Positions 8,157-15,319 of a stretch of DNA of 17,323 nucleotides are shown here, in pieces. A program made the position numbers and the translations under genes. The number at the start of each line of letters is the position of its first letter. Position 1 is the stretch's first letter. The notes under the pieces are model-generated. The model did not search any database, was not told the origin of the DNA, and was given only the letters and a program-made list of their open reading frames with translations. Origin of the DNA: CAMCFD01 sp965661355. GTDB taxonomy: Bacteria > Pseudomonadota > Alphaproteobacteria > Rickettsiales > UBA1997. The DNA lies in assembly GCA_965661355.1 (NCBI GenBank), contig CBFIDI010000027.1:1-17323 (forward strand), given 5' to 3'.

Positions 8157-8852
8157 TTAGCCCGTGGCCGAAATTTTCCAATTCGGATTATTGTCCGATA
8201 GATCTTTTTTGAAAGTCCAGATATCTTCTAGTTTGCTTATTTCTTCTTTAGATCCCTCAATTACTTCGTCTTTTTCGTTAGTGAAGTAATTTATTTGTTT
8301 TGAGTGTATTTCAAGAGATAAAATTGCATTATTATCATGAATTGACGAAGATTTAACGAAGATTTTCTCGATAGAAATTAAGTTAGTGTTCAATTTTTTA
8401 TTTTCGGACTTTCTTGCATCGATTGACTTCTCGAAATTTTGATATGTTTTTTCGCCCAAAAGAAATTGCAATGTTGGTTTATCTTCTTGGCTGAAGGCTT
8501 TTAAAACCATTTCAAAGGCTAATTTCGCACCTTCTATGAATTCTTCTATTTTACTATTTGATTTTTCTAGTATTTCTTGAACTTCTTTTTTGCTTTCTTC
8601 GCTTAAATTCTGCAAGAATTCTTGATTCTTATCATTTTGCATGCTTTTTGCGATTTCATCTTTTTTACTTACCTCAAGGTCATTTTTCTCTTGACTGAAA
8701 TTATTATTTTTTTGTAGGGCTATAATTTTTTCTTGCCTTTCTCGGGCTCGTTTGACAATTTGTTCTTTGTCGCTGTCTGAAATTTTGCCAAGATTTTCTT
8801 TAAGTTTAAAGGCGATAAAAAGTGCTATTGCGGCGAAAAATATTATATCCAT
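8157..8852 (-). CDS. Tim44-like (TimA-type) inner-membrane protein
   Basis: A 231-residue protein of the Tim44/MBA1-like superfamily found across Alphaproteobacteria, the bacterial relatives of mitochondrial Tim44. Residues 2-16 (DIIFFAAIALFIAFK) form one N-terminal membrane anchor. Residues 28-105 are charged and likely helical or coiled. The globular Tim44-like domain spans about 105-231, with FIEGAKLAFEMVLKAF and a closing DIWTFKKDLSDNNPNWK that are typical of the family. The reading frame is open back to 8945, but that would start inside tRNA-His; ATG 8852 places the membrane helix at the very N-terminus as in relatives. It begins only 50 bp after tRNA-His on the same strand, so it may be transcribed by readthrough from the tRNA. 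The exact bacterial function is not well established. Confidence 0.9.
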   Translation of the reverse strand: MDIIFFAAIALFIAFKLKENLGKISDSDKEQIVKRARERQEKIIALQKNNNFSQEKNDLEVSKKDEIAKSMQNDKNQEFLQNLSEESKKEVQEILEKSNSKIEEFIEGAKLAFEMVLKAFSQEDKPTLQFLLGEKTYQNFEKSIDARKSENKKLNTNLISIEKIFVKSSSIHDNNAILSLEIHSKQINYFTNEKDEVIEGSKEEISKLEDIWTFKKDLSDNNPNWKISATG

Positions 8853-8902
8853 CTTTATCTTTGATTTCTTTGTTTTATTTCTTAAATTTTCAGAAATATT
8901 TC

Positions 8903-8980
8903 TGGGGCAAGCGACGGGGATCGAACCCGCGACCTCTAGGACCACAACCTAGCGCTCTAACCAACTGAGCTACGCCCGCC
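8903..8980 (-). tRNA. tRNA-His(GTG) with encoded G-1
   Basis: Minus-strand cloverleaf: extra 5' G at position -1 (8980), acceptor GCGGGCG pairing with CGCTTGC through two G.T pairs, D-arm GCTCAGTTGGTTAGAGC, anticodon stem CTAGG/CCTAG around TTGTGGT (anticodon GTG), T-arm GCGGG-TTCGATC-CCCGT, discriminator C73, and encoded CCA (8905-8903). G-1 can pair with C73, the canonical bacterial His identity element. Several alphaproteobacterial orders have lost this element. A perfect palindrome, CAGAAATATTTCTG (8891-8904), overlaps the CCA end. Confidence 0.97.
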
Positions 8981-9388
8981 ATGAATTACAAAACCTTGCG
9001 ATTTCTTAATGACGGCTTAAAAAACTATTTTTGCCATTGACAAGCTAAGTAAAGCTTGTGAACTTTTGTCGCTTAAGTTTTTAAAGTATTTATTAAATTT
9101 AAAATTGATTTAATGAATCTTATTTTGATCGATAATTTCATCGACTTTAACCTAAAATAGGATCAATATTTTAACTCACAAAAGAATATAAGTCAAGATT
9201 ATTAAGAATAATCACTTATATAGCGCGCTAATCTAATATTACTCTTTTTCTCTATAACTTGGTAAAAATTTACCTGAAAATATCAATGTTACATTACTAA
9301 ATAAATTTTTATTTACCTCATAAATTTAAGTTAATATAGTTAAATATTAGATCTAGCGCGCTATATTGAAGGCTATGGCAGAATATTA
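8981..9388. other. Spacer between tRNA-His and ridA
   Basis: A 408-bp gene-free region. It must contain the tRNA-His promoter; the best I see on the minus strand is TTGTCA (9044-9039 region) with only a poor -10, so I do not call it. It also holds a 7-bp dyad (ACAAGCT 9040-9046, AGCTTGT 9053-9059) and the long inverted repeat at 9218-9366. Confidence 0.5.
9218..9366. repeat. Inverted-repeat pair built on TAGCGCGCTA
   Basis: The left arm (9218-9240) and right arm (9343-9366) are inverted copies of about 23 bp, differing by one inserted base: each holds ATATAGCGCGCTA followed by (G)ATCTAATATT. They enclose 102 bp of ordinary AT-rich DNA. Inside each arm, TAGCGCGCTA (9221-9230 and 9354-9363) is itself a perfect 10-bp palindrome. 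GC-only hexamers are rare in these spacers, so two copies 133 bp apart are unlikely by chance. It holds no ORF, so it may be a small mobile or palindromic element, or paired operator sites. The similarity stops at the arm ends. Confidence 0.65.
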
Positions 9389-9850
9389 CTATTCAATTTC
9401 AAAAATTGCATCAATTTCAACGGCGGTATTTCTTGGTAAAGAACCAGCTCCAACCGCGGCGCGGGCATGTTTGCCTTTTTCACCAAAAATTTCAACAATT
9501 ATGTCCGACGCTCCATTAGCAACAAATGGCTGGTCACCGAAATCAGCGTCGCCATTAACAAAAATTCCGAGGCGAACACATTTTTTTACGCGGTCTAAAT
9601 TCCCTTCGCAGGCTAATTTTAATTGTGAAATAATGTTGATTGCACAAATTTTTGCTCCGTCATAAGCGTCTTCTTTTGAAACTTCAGAACCGACTTTGCC
9701 AGAATATTTAAGTTCGCCATTAACAATTGGCAATTGACCAGAAATGTAAACTTGATTGCCAGATTTGTTAAAGCCAACATAATTTGCAACTGGTGCGTTA
9801 GCATCGGGGATTTGGATATTTAATTCTTTTAGTTTATTTTCTATAGACAT
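9389..9850 (-). CDS. RidA/YjgF-family protein (enamine/imine deaminase type)
   Basis: A 153-residue protein of the RidA (YjgF/YER057c/UK114) superfamily. Canonical RidA hydrolyses reactive enamines such as 2-aminoacrylate released by PLP enzymes. This is the longer (about 150 aa) subgroup, not the 125-130 aa E. coli RidA type. Visible features are QVYISGQLP (33-41), the active-site arginine in KHARAAVG (Arg130) and the closing VEIDAIFEIE. The arginine supports deaminase-like chemistry, but the substrate for this subgroup is not settled. The start at 9850 has a strong ribosome-binding site (AGGAGA around 9855-9860), one of the best in the window. It is the last gene of the midA-bioB-membrane protein-ridA run, 21 bp after its upstream neighbour. 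Confidence 0.92.
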   Translation of the reverse strand: MSIENKLKELNIQIPDANAPVANYVGFNKSGNQVYISGQLPIVNGELKYSGKVGSEVSKEDAYDGAKICAINIISQLKLACEGNLDRVKKCVRLGIFVNGDADFGDQPFVANGASDIIVEIFGEKGKHARAAVGAGSLPRNTAVEIDAIFEIE

Positions 9851-9871
9851 AGTTTCTCCTGTTTTAATTTA

Positions 9872-10225
9872 TTATTTGGGTGGTATTAACGAAAGAAAAA
9901 TTGTAATAAGCAGTATAATTAAAAACATAATTTTAGTTTGCATAAATCCAATTAGAGATATTGCTATCATTAAAGTAATTATTTCTGCACTGTTTCTTTT
10001 AAGGCTTTTTGCTCTTTTAAAGGTTGTTATAAAATAAGCCGGGATAAAACAAAATAAAATAACTAAACCAATCAGGGCATCAGATTCTTTATTATTGTCG
10101 CTAAATTTTTCAGAAAATGCTATTAAGGTTAATAGCAAAGTAAACAAAAACAGAACCGATAATCTGTAGGTTATATGGTTAATTTCACCTTTTGTCGAAA
10201 AAAAATTATCTAAAAAATCCTTCAT
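9872..10225 (-). CDS. Small integral membrane protein, DUF805-like by layout
   Basis: A 117-residue protein with four likely transmembrane helices near residues 22-37, 49-67, 80-95 and 98-114, and a basic loop (TTFKRAKSLKRNSAE) between the second and third. A soluble start of about 20 residues (F-x-TKGEINHITY), IPAY before the basic loop and four helices recall DUF805/YhaH proteins, but the usual RRLHD-type motif is absent, so this is a loose resemblance only. The gene begins 5 bp after the bioB stop codon and ends 21 bp before ridA, so it is almost certainly co-transcribed and translationally coupled to bioB. A biotin-related role would be guesswork. Confidence 0.8.
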   Translation of the reverse strand: MKDFLDNFFSTKGEINHITYRLSVLFLFTLLLTLIAFSEKFSDNNKESDALIGLVILFCFIPAYFITTFKRAKSLKRNSAEIITLMIAISLIGFMQTKIMFLIILLITIFLSLIPPK

Positions 10226-10230
10226 ATTTT

Positions 10231-11229
10231 TTACATAGATTCAATTCCTAACTTAGCAAATAAATTCTGGTCTTTTTCTATATCGGGATTTTTGGTTGTT
10301 AGTAATTTTTCGCCATAAAAAATAGAGTTTGCCCCAGCTAAAAACGCTAAAGATTGAGTTTGCTCGTTCATTTCTTCGCGCCCCGCAGAAAGTCTTACGG
10401 CCGATTTTGGCATCATAATTCTGGCAATTGCAATGGTTTTTATAAATTCAAACTGATCAAGATCTTCAACATCTTCAAGCGGAGTTCCCTTAACTTTAAC
10501 CAACATGTTAATTGGCACCGATTCTGGGTGTTTTGGTAAATTTGATAAAATAATTAACATTTTTGCGCGATCTTTTCTGGTCTCGCCCATTCCGACAATT
10601 CCACCTGAACATACATTTAGACCAGATTCACGAACATTCTTTAAGGTTTGAATGCGATCTTTGAAACCACGAGTTGAAATAATTTCGGAGTAATATTCTT
10701 CGCTAGAATCAATGTTGTGGTTATAATAATCAAGCCCAGATTCTTTCAATTTATCACTTTGACTTTTGGTTAACATGCCAAGGGTCATGCAAGTTTCAAG
10801 GCCGGTATCTTTGACTTGGTTAACAATATCGCAGATTTTTTCGACATCGCGATCATGAAGGCTGCGCCAAGCGGCGCCCATACAAAAACGCGAAGCCCCA
10901 GTTTCTTTTGCTTTTTTAGCGGCATCAAGAATTTTGTCAATTTCCATTAATCCTTCTTTTTCAAGGCCAGTGTTATAATGAGCTGATTGTGGGCAATATT
11001 TGCAATTTTCGGGGCAAGATCCGGTTTTTATACTTAAAAGAGTGGAAATTTGTACTTTGTTAGGGTCATGATTTTGACGATGAATTTCAGCGGCCTTAAA
11101 TATAAGGTCATTAAACGGCATGGCAAAAAGTTTTTCAACTTCTTCAACTTGCCAATCATGCTTAGTTCCTATTTCGTGACTAAATTCTTTTAAATCGACA
11201 ATATTCTCTTCTTTTATTTCTTGTTTCAT
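10231..11229 (-). CDS. bioB: Biotin synthase BioB
   Basis: Radical-SAM enzyme that inserts sulfur into dethiobiotin in the last step of biotin synthesis. It has 332 residues. The [4Fe-4S] motif CPENCKYC gives Cys72, Cys76 and Cys79. The [2Fe-2S] site is complete: Cys116, Cys147, Cys207 and Arg279 (VRLSAGR), each exactly 19 residues later than in E. coli BioB (53/57/60, 97, 128, 188, 260). The N-terminus is therefore 19 residues longer than E. coli's, and no alternative Met lies between residue 1 and the conserved core. No other bio gene is in the window, so bioF/A/D must be elsewhere or absent. It follows midA by 77 bp and is followed after 5 bp by a membrane protein. I see no BirA-type operator. 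Confidence 0.97.
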   Translation of the reverse strand: MKQEIKEENIVDLKEFSHEIGTKHDWQVEEVEKLFAMPFNDLIFKAAEIHRQNHDPNKVQISTLLSIKTGSCPENCKYCPQSAHYNTGLEKEGLMEIDKILDAAKKAKETGASRFCMGAAWRSLHDRDVEKICDIVNQVKDTGLETCMTLGMLTKSQSDKLKESGLDYYNHNIDSSEEYYSEIISTRGFKDRIQTLKNVRESGLNVCSGGIVGMGETRKDRAKMLIILSNLPKHPESVPINMLVKVKGTPLEDVEDLDQFEFIKTIAIARIMMPKSAVRLSAGREEMNEQTQSLAFLAGANSIFYGEKLLTTKNPDIEKDQNLFAKLGIESM

Positions 11230-11306
11230 TTTTGAAATAAAATTAATTCTAAAATTTTTATGTTTTTAATGCGCTAAAAGCAGACTAAATCAAATTAAGA
11301 TTAAAA

Positions 11307-12386
11307 TCATAACACGCTATCCCAAATAATCAAGCATTTAAACAATTCTCCCATTTGATTTGGGTCTGTAAGGCGTGAAATTGCATGAATTTCAGATTCA
11401 TTTTTGTCGCTTCTTTTTCTTAAAGCTTGATATTTTTCTTGAATTCCTAGTGATTTTAAAAAATGCTCTTGGCTTACTAAAGAAGAGGCAAGGGCGTTAT
11501 TTTCACTGGTTTTTTTTAGCATTTTGAAATTTACATGGGCGGTTAGATCCGATTGGTAAATATTGTCAAAAATATTACTTTTTTTGTGATTTTTTATAGC
11601 CTGCAAAGTGCTTTTTAGAGGCGAGTTGAAATATCCGTAATCTATTATTAAACATATTCCACCTTGGTTTTTTATAGCTAGCGAAAGTTGGTTCATAAAT
11701 TTTTGGGCGGTAAAGCTATGTTCAAAAATAATTTCATCTTTATTCCCGTCAATTTCGTTTTCGGCGGCAATTTTTTCAATAAATTCATGTTTTTTTTGTA
11801 CAAAATTTTCTAGTACCAAATTTAGCTTATTTTCTTTTAAATCAACCATAATTTCTTGCCATTGGTAATTTTTTTTAGAAAATTGATGAATTTCGAAGCA
11901 GTCAAATAGTTCGTTAGCCAGAAAATAGATTTGACGATTTTTATTATTTTCTTGAAATTCTGTAAAATCTTGATACCAATTTATTCGCAGATTTAGTTTT
12001 GCTAATTTTTTTTGCTGAATATTTGTTAACTCTGGACTGGTTTCAATAATGTTAAAGCTAAGTTTTGACAATAATTCATCTTTTTTTCCTAGTTTTTGGG
12101 ATATTTTGATGAAAATATTGCAAATATCGTAAAACAAAGTTCCTAGTCCAGCGCCCATTTCGACAAAAGCAATTTCTTGCGTGCTTTTCAAAATAAATTC
12201 AAGATAATATCCGGCAATTAAATGGCCAAAAATTGATGAAATTTCTGGTGACGTTATGAAATCTTGATTTTTGCCAATTGGGTTATGAGTTTTGTAATAT
12301 CCTTTTTTTGGGTTAAACATGGCTTCTTGCATAAAGTTTGCAATTGTTAGCGGGCCATTTAATTTGATAAGGGTTTCAATTGACAT
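11307..12386 (-). CDS. MidA/NDUFAF7-family SAM-dependent methyltransferase
   Basis: A 359-residue class I methyltransferase of the MidA family. Its mitochondrial member NDUFAF7 dimethylates an arginine of the complex I subunit NDUFS2 (NuoD), so a role in NADH dehydrogenase assembly is a reasonable inference. Motifs in order: ITSPEIS (44-50), SAM-binding VEMGAGLG (75-82), ANELFDCFEIHQF (157-169), IIDYGY (247-252), SDLTAHVNF (279-287) and the C-terminal MGELFKCLII (345-354). Length and motif order are normal for the family. In many alphaproteobacteria this gene sits beside lgt, which is not here. It is the first gene of the run leading into bioB. No good ribosome-binding site is seen; TATAAT overlaps the start codon. 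Confidence 0.93.
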   Translation of the reverse strand: MSIETLIKLNGPLTIANFMQEAMFNPKKGYYKTHNPIGKNQDFITSPEISSIFGHLIAGYYLEFILKSTQEIAFVEMGAGLGTLFYDICNIFIKISQKLGKKDELLSKLSFNIIETSPELTNIQQKKLAKLNLRINWYQDFTEFQENNKNRQIYFLANELFDCFEIHQFSKKNYQWQEIMVDLKENKLNLVLENFVQKKHEFIEKIAAENEIDGNKDEIIFEHSFTAQKFMNQLSLAIKNQGGICLIIDYGYFNSPLKSTLQAIKNHKKSNIFDNIYQSDLTAHVNFKMLKKTSENNALASSLVSQEHFLKSLGIQEKYQALRKRSDKNESEIHAISRLTDPNQMGELFKCLIIWDSVL

Positions 12387-12625
12387 TATATGGTTTTTTC
12401 TAAAAATTTTTATGTAACTTTAGTTTTTATTGATCTGGTTTTTTGTAATCACAATTTTATATATTATGCCACTTTAATTTTATAGTTTATAATTTATCTT
12501 GATGAAATTATAAAGTTTGGCTGATATTATATCAAATCCTATTTTTAAACACCAATTTACCTGTTATAACTTAATTGCTAATTCTTTTATAAAGAAACTC
12601 GACAAATTGGTTAGTTATTAATGAT

Positions 12626-12643
12626 TTTATAATCTTGTTTTGT
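12626..12643 (+). repeat. 18-bp direct repeat, copy 1
   Basis: TTTATAATCTTGTTTTGT occurs exactly at 12626-12643 and again at 12697-12714, 71 bp apart start to start, between the pilin-like genes and midA. It could be a paired protein-binding site or a small duplication. Confidence 0.5.
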
Positions 12644-12696
12644 TATAAGGTGATTTGTGGTTTTTATTTTTTATCTAAATTACAAGAAAAAATTTA

Positions 12697-12714
12697 TTTA
12701 TAATCTTGTTTTGT
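12697..12714 (+). repeat. 18-bp direct repeat, copy 2
   Basis: Second exact copy of TTTATAATCTTGTTTTGT. The sequence following it (GACTTC) differs from that after copy 1 (TATAAG), so the identity is limited to the 18 bp. Confidence 0.5.
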
Positions 12715-12755
12715 GACTTCTTTTAAAGATTGGATCAAAATTATTTTGCTATAAT

Positions 12756-13658
12756 TTAATCTTTAATGTGCCATTTTGATATAAGATATTGCTCAACAGA
12801 AGTTCTTTCTAGTTCACTTAAAGCTTTGTCAAAAATTATAATTTCACCTAAATCGCCATTAAAATAATTTAATGAAGAAGTTTTGTTTAAGGCAATTGTT
12901 AATTTCGCAAAATTAGTTATCGATGAAAATGAGCCAATTAAGCTTGAAGCAGACTCTGGGCTGTGACCATTAAGAAAATGCTTTGCTGTACTTGATCCGG
13001 AAGTTAAAGTTGAGTTTATAAAAGAATGAAGCCTTGCTTTTGGTGATGAAAAGTTAGAGATAGAAGGTGAAAAATTATAGGCGTTATTTTGCCCCGAGCC
13101 TTGCGATAAAAATATTGTATTGTTAGAATTGTAGCCAGCTTCTATTGCCGAGTTATTTAAGGTCGATGAATTTTTACCAAAAAAAGGGTTGTTGCCACTT
13201 GACCTTCTTTGTTCAACGACGAAGATTGAGTAATCAGAATTTTCTAAAGAAAAATTATCAACAATAAAATAATCATCATTTCCGTCAAAGCGCAAACAAG
13301 GGAGTTCGTTGATGCAATTTTGATAAAATTTAGGATAATTTGCACTGGTAGGGCTGGTGATTGTTTTTTTTCTGATGGCCCTGGGGTTGATGTCGTGCCA
13401 AACTGAAACGCCGTCAACAGAAATCATGTCGCTATCTTCTTTTTCTGACTCTTCCAGACTATTTTCAAGAGTTGTCTCAAGCCAAAGATAAGCGCTGTTC
13501 ATATTTTGTACTGGCGAATTTATGGTTTGTTTTTGGGCGTTAGCCATAAATGACATATCTACAATGTAAGACATAGACGAAATTCCGGCAACAATAATTC
13601 CTATTATTAAGATAACAATCGATAGCTCAAATAAAGAAAATGCAGTTTTTTTTGGCAT
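12756..13658 (-). CDS. Type IV pilin-like protein with LamG/concanavalin-like domain (second of pair)
   Basis: A 300-residue exported protein. It opens with a prepilin leader: MPKKTA, cleavage before Phe7, Glu11 at mature position +5 (FSLFE), then a hydrophobic helix to about residue 29. It should therefore be processed by a PilD-type peptidase and sit in the inner membrane or a pseudopilus. After a linker with acidic ESEKED (70-75) comes a LamG-like region: VSVWHDIN (84-91), the pair Cys115/Cys121 in CINELPC, LRFDGNDDYF, SIFVVEQRR (144-152) and the closing NGDLGEIIIF-x7-ER-x3-VEQYLISKW. It is clearly a paralogue of the gene 44 bp upstream (13703-14623). The ligand is unknown; a surface or secreted adhesin or lectin-like role is inference. 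No pilus assembly genes lie in the window. Confidence 0.88.
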   Translation of the reverse strand: MPKKTAFSLFELSIVILIIGIIVAGISSMSYIVDMSFMANAQKQTINSPVQNMNSAYLWLETTLENSLEESEKEDSDMISVDGVSVWHDINPRAIRKKTITSPTSANYPKFYQNCINELPCLRFDGNDDYFIVDNFSLENSDYSIFVVEQRRSSGNNPFFGKNSSTLNNSAIEAGYNSNNTIFLSQGSGQNNAYNFSPSISNFSSPKARLHSFINSTLTSGSSTAKHFLNGHSPESASSLIGSFSSITNFAKLTIALNKTSSLNYFNGDLGEIIIFDKALSELERTSVEQYLISKWHIKD

Positions 13659-13702
13659 TTTAACAATTGTTGCAATTTAAAATTTAGGCGATTATAAAAA
13701 TA

Positions 13703-14623
13703 TTATATCGCTTCATTTATGCTCCATTTTTTAATTAGGTAATCTTCAACAGCAACTCTTTCTTCTGTTTTTAAAGAGCGAGCAAAGATTATTACTTCTC
13801 CGATATCGCCATTAAAAGAATGTCTTCCGGCTCCGTCGTCATGAAATCCAATTGTTGCGCTTTCATAGCTATTTAAAGTTGTGTGGACTGGGGTTCCGAT
13901 ATCGGTTAATGTATCGGGGGTCGCAGATCCGTTTTTGTAGTAAACTATTGGCGTTGCTGGTATTGTGGCGTGCTGGTTGATTATTGTATGAAGCCTAGGA
14001 GTTGGTGTGCTATAACTTTCGACGGACGCACTACTTGCGGCTTCAATGTCACCTTGTGAAATTATTAATGTGTCTGTGCTGTTATAGCCAAATCCAAGTG
14101 AGTTATTTCCTGTTGGAACCCCATCATTGCCTAAGAAATATTTAGCGTTTGCGGTTCTTCTTTGTTCAACAACAAAAATTGTGTAATTTGAACCAGTAAG
14201 AACTTCGGCGTCAAAACCAAGGCTATCATCGCTTCCGTCGAATCTGACGCAAGGCAAATTATTTATGCAATTAGCATAATAAAAAGGCTTTTCACCAGCA
14301 CCCGAATTTGTGGCATTTCTTTTTGTTCCATCAATTTGATTGAGATCTCTCCAAGTTGAAATTCCAGGGGCGGTTGGGTCAAGGTCGTGATCTTCTGTTT
14401 CAGATTCTTTAAAACTGGCTTGCGAAGTCGCTTCTAGCCACAAAACTAAACCATTAATTGAGTTAACTGGCGAGCTTTCTGTTTGCGAGCGCGCAGATGA
14501 AAGTGTGAATTTAGCAATTAATCGGCTTGACTGCGTGATGCCAGCGATGATAATGCCAATAATTAAAATTACTACTGAAAGTTCAACTAATGAAAAAGCT
14601 TTTTTAAGTTTTAAATCTTGCAT
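13703..14623 (-). CDS. Type IV pilin-like protein with LamG/concanavalin-like domain (first of pair)
   Basis: A 306-residue paralogue of the following gene. The prepilin signal is KKA before Phe10, with Glu14 at +5 (FSLVELSVVILIIGIIIAG). The LamG-like part is closer to the common bacterial form than in its partner: GLVLWLEAT (58-66), ISTWRDLN (88-95), RNATNSG, Cys119/Cys125 in CINNLPC, VRFDGSDD (127-134), YTIFVVEQRR (147-156), PRLHTIIN, and NGDIGEVIIF-x9-R-x2-VEDYLIKKW at the end. The acidic ESETEDHD insertion (73-80) is shared with the partner. Both keep the two cysteines six residues apart, probably a disulfide. The two genes share one promoter-like site upstream and a 44-bp gap, so they look like a bicistronic unit from duplication. 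Confidence 0.89.
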   Translation of the reverse strand: MQDLKLKKAFSLVELSVVILIIGIIIAGITQSSRLIAKFTLSSARSQTESSPVNSINGLVLWLEATSQASFKESETEDHDLDPTAPGISTWRDLNQIDGTKRNATNSGAGEKPFYYANCINNLPCVRFDGSDDSLGFDAEVLTGSNYTIFVVEQRRTANAKYFLGNDGVPTGNNSLGFGYNSTDTLIISQGDIEAASSASVESYSTPTPRLHTIINQHATIPATPIVYYKNGSATPDTLTDIGTPVHTTLNSYESATIGFHDDGAGRHSFNGDIGEVIIFARSLKTEERVAVEDYLIKKWSINEAI

Positions 14624-14665
14624 GATAAATATTCTAATTTTGTTGATAATTCAATTGTTCAACAA

Positions 14666-14694
14666 ATATTAAGTTACAGAAAAATATATTTCAA
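14666..14694 (-). promoter_or_regulatory. Predicted promoter of the pilin-like pair
   Basis: On the minus strand TTGAAA (14694-14689), a 17-bp spacer and TAATAT (14671-14666), about 42 bp upstream of the first pilin-like start at 14623. Confidence 0.5.
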
Positions 14695-15287
14695 GTATAA
14701 ATTAATAACTTGTCATTAACGCTGTAAAATTTATTTGATATTTTATGTTGTAATAATTTCACAAAATAATTTTTGACCCAAGTCGCATTTATAATGTAAA
14801 ATATTGATTATTAAGAGCTAAATAACTCTATTCAAAGAATTATTTAGAAAAAAACGAGTAATATTGGTGATTTTAAGAAGTTTTGACGGTGGTTTTATTA
14901 ATTAAATTTTAATATTTTAATTAATAAATGGTTGATTATTGAGTTGAAATGTCGCAATAACATTTTATATTCTTAATTTTAAATAATTTTAAAGCGAAAT
15001 AAATAATTCATTTGTTTTAGTAAAAAATCATTATAAAAATCAGAAATATTTTTTCTTTGTCTAGATTTAAATATTCAAAATTGTTGCCGCTTTTTGTTAA
15101 AAGCTTCCATAACTTACTTCTTGACCTTAACAAGCTTTTATTATAAAATTTTGTCGCAAAGCTATTGACTAGTGAAACAAATAAATGCCAAGATTAATCT
15201 TTTTTAAAATAATTTTTATACTTACGCAAATTTAAGCTATTTTTGTTTAAATTGCTTTGTTTAAATGCTATTGATTAATATTAATTT
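14695..15287. other. Gene-free divergent spacer before ilvC
   Basis: About 590 bp, very AT-rich. No supported gene. A 16-codon frame (15185-15235), rich in Ile and Leu, ends before the predicted ilvC promoter and so cannot act as its leader peptide. Two dyads are present: CTAAATAA with TTATTTAG at about 14819-14849, and the 13-bp palindrome at 14894-14928. Confidence 0.5.
14894..14928. repeat. 13-bp AT-only inverted repeat
   Basis: TTTATTAATTAAA (14894-14906) and TTTAATTAATAAA (14916-14928) are perfectly complementary around a 9-nt loop. The right arm is identical to the right arm of the palindrome at 3612-3638. Being A/T only, its significance is uncertain. Confidence 0.4.
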
Positions 15288-15296
15288 TGATATAAT
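15288..15296 (+). promoter_or_regulatory. Extended -10 promoter of ilvC
   Basis: TG-A-TATAAT (15288-15296) is a perfect extended -10 element. No good -35 lies at 16-18 bp; TTGATT occurs 14 bp upstream. Expected transcription start is near 15303, giving a leader of about 17 nt before the ATG at 15320. Confidence 0.55.
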
Positions 15297-15319
15297 TATA
15301 AACCAAAAATTAAATTAAA

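Larger units (their letters stand above)
12387..12755. other. Gene-free spacer between the pilin-like pair and midA
   Basis: A 369-bp AT-rich spacer with no recognised ORF. It contains a 10-bp dyad (TTTATAATTT 12486-12495, AAATTATAAA 12505-12514) and an exact 18-bp direct repeat listed separately. No clear promoter for midA and no U-run terminator for the pilin-like genes is visible. Confidence 0.5.

Noticed and set aside
8853..8945. Extended N-terminus of the Tim44-like protein starting at 8945
   Set aside because: It would be encoded by tRNA-His sequence; the family starts at the membrane helix, matching ATG 8852.
9218..9366. Insertion sequence
   Set aside because: Only 149 bp, no transposase frame and no visible target duplication; kept as an unexplained repeat.
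15185..15235. Ile/Leu-rich 16-residue frame as ilvC attenuation leader
   Set aside because: The extended -10 promoter of ilvC lies downstream of it at 15288-15296, no alternative stem set or U-run follows, and Ile/Leu richness is explained by AT content.
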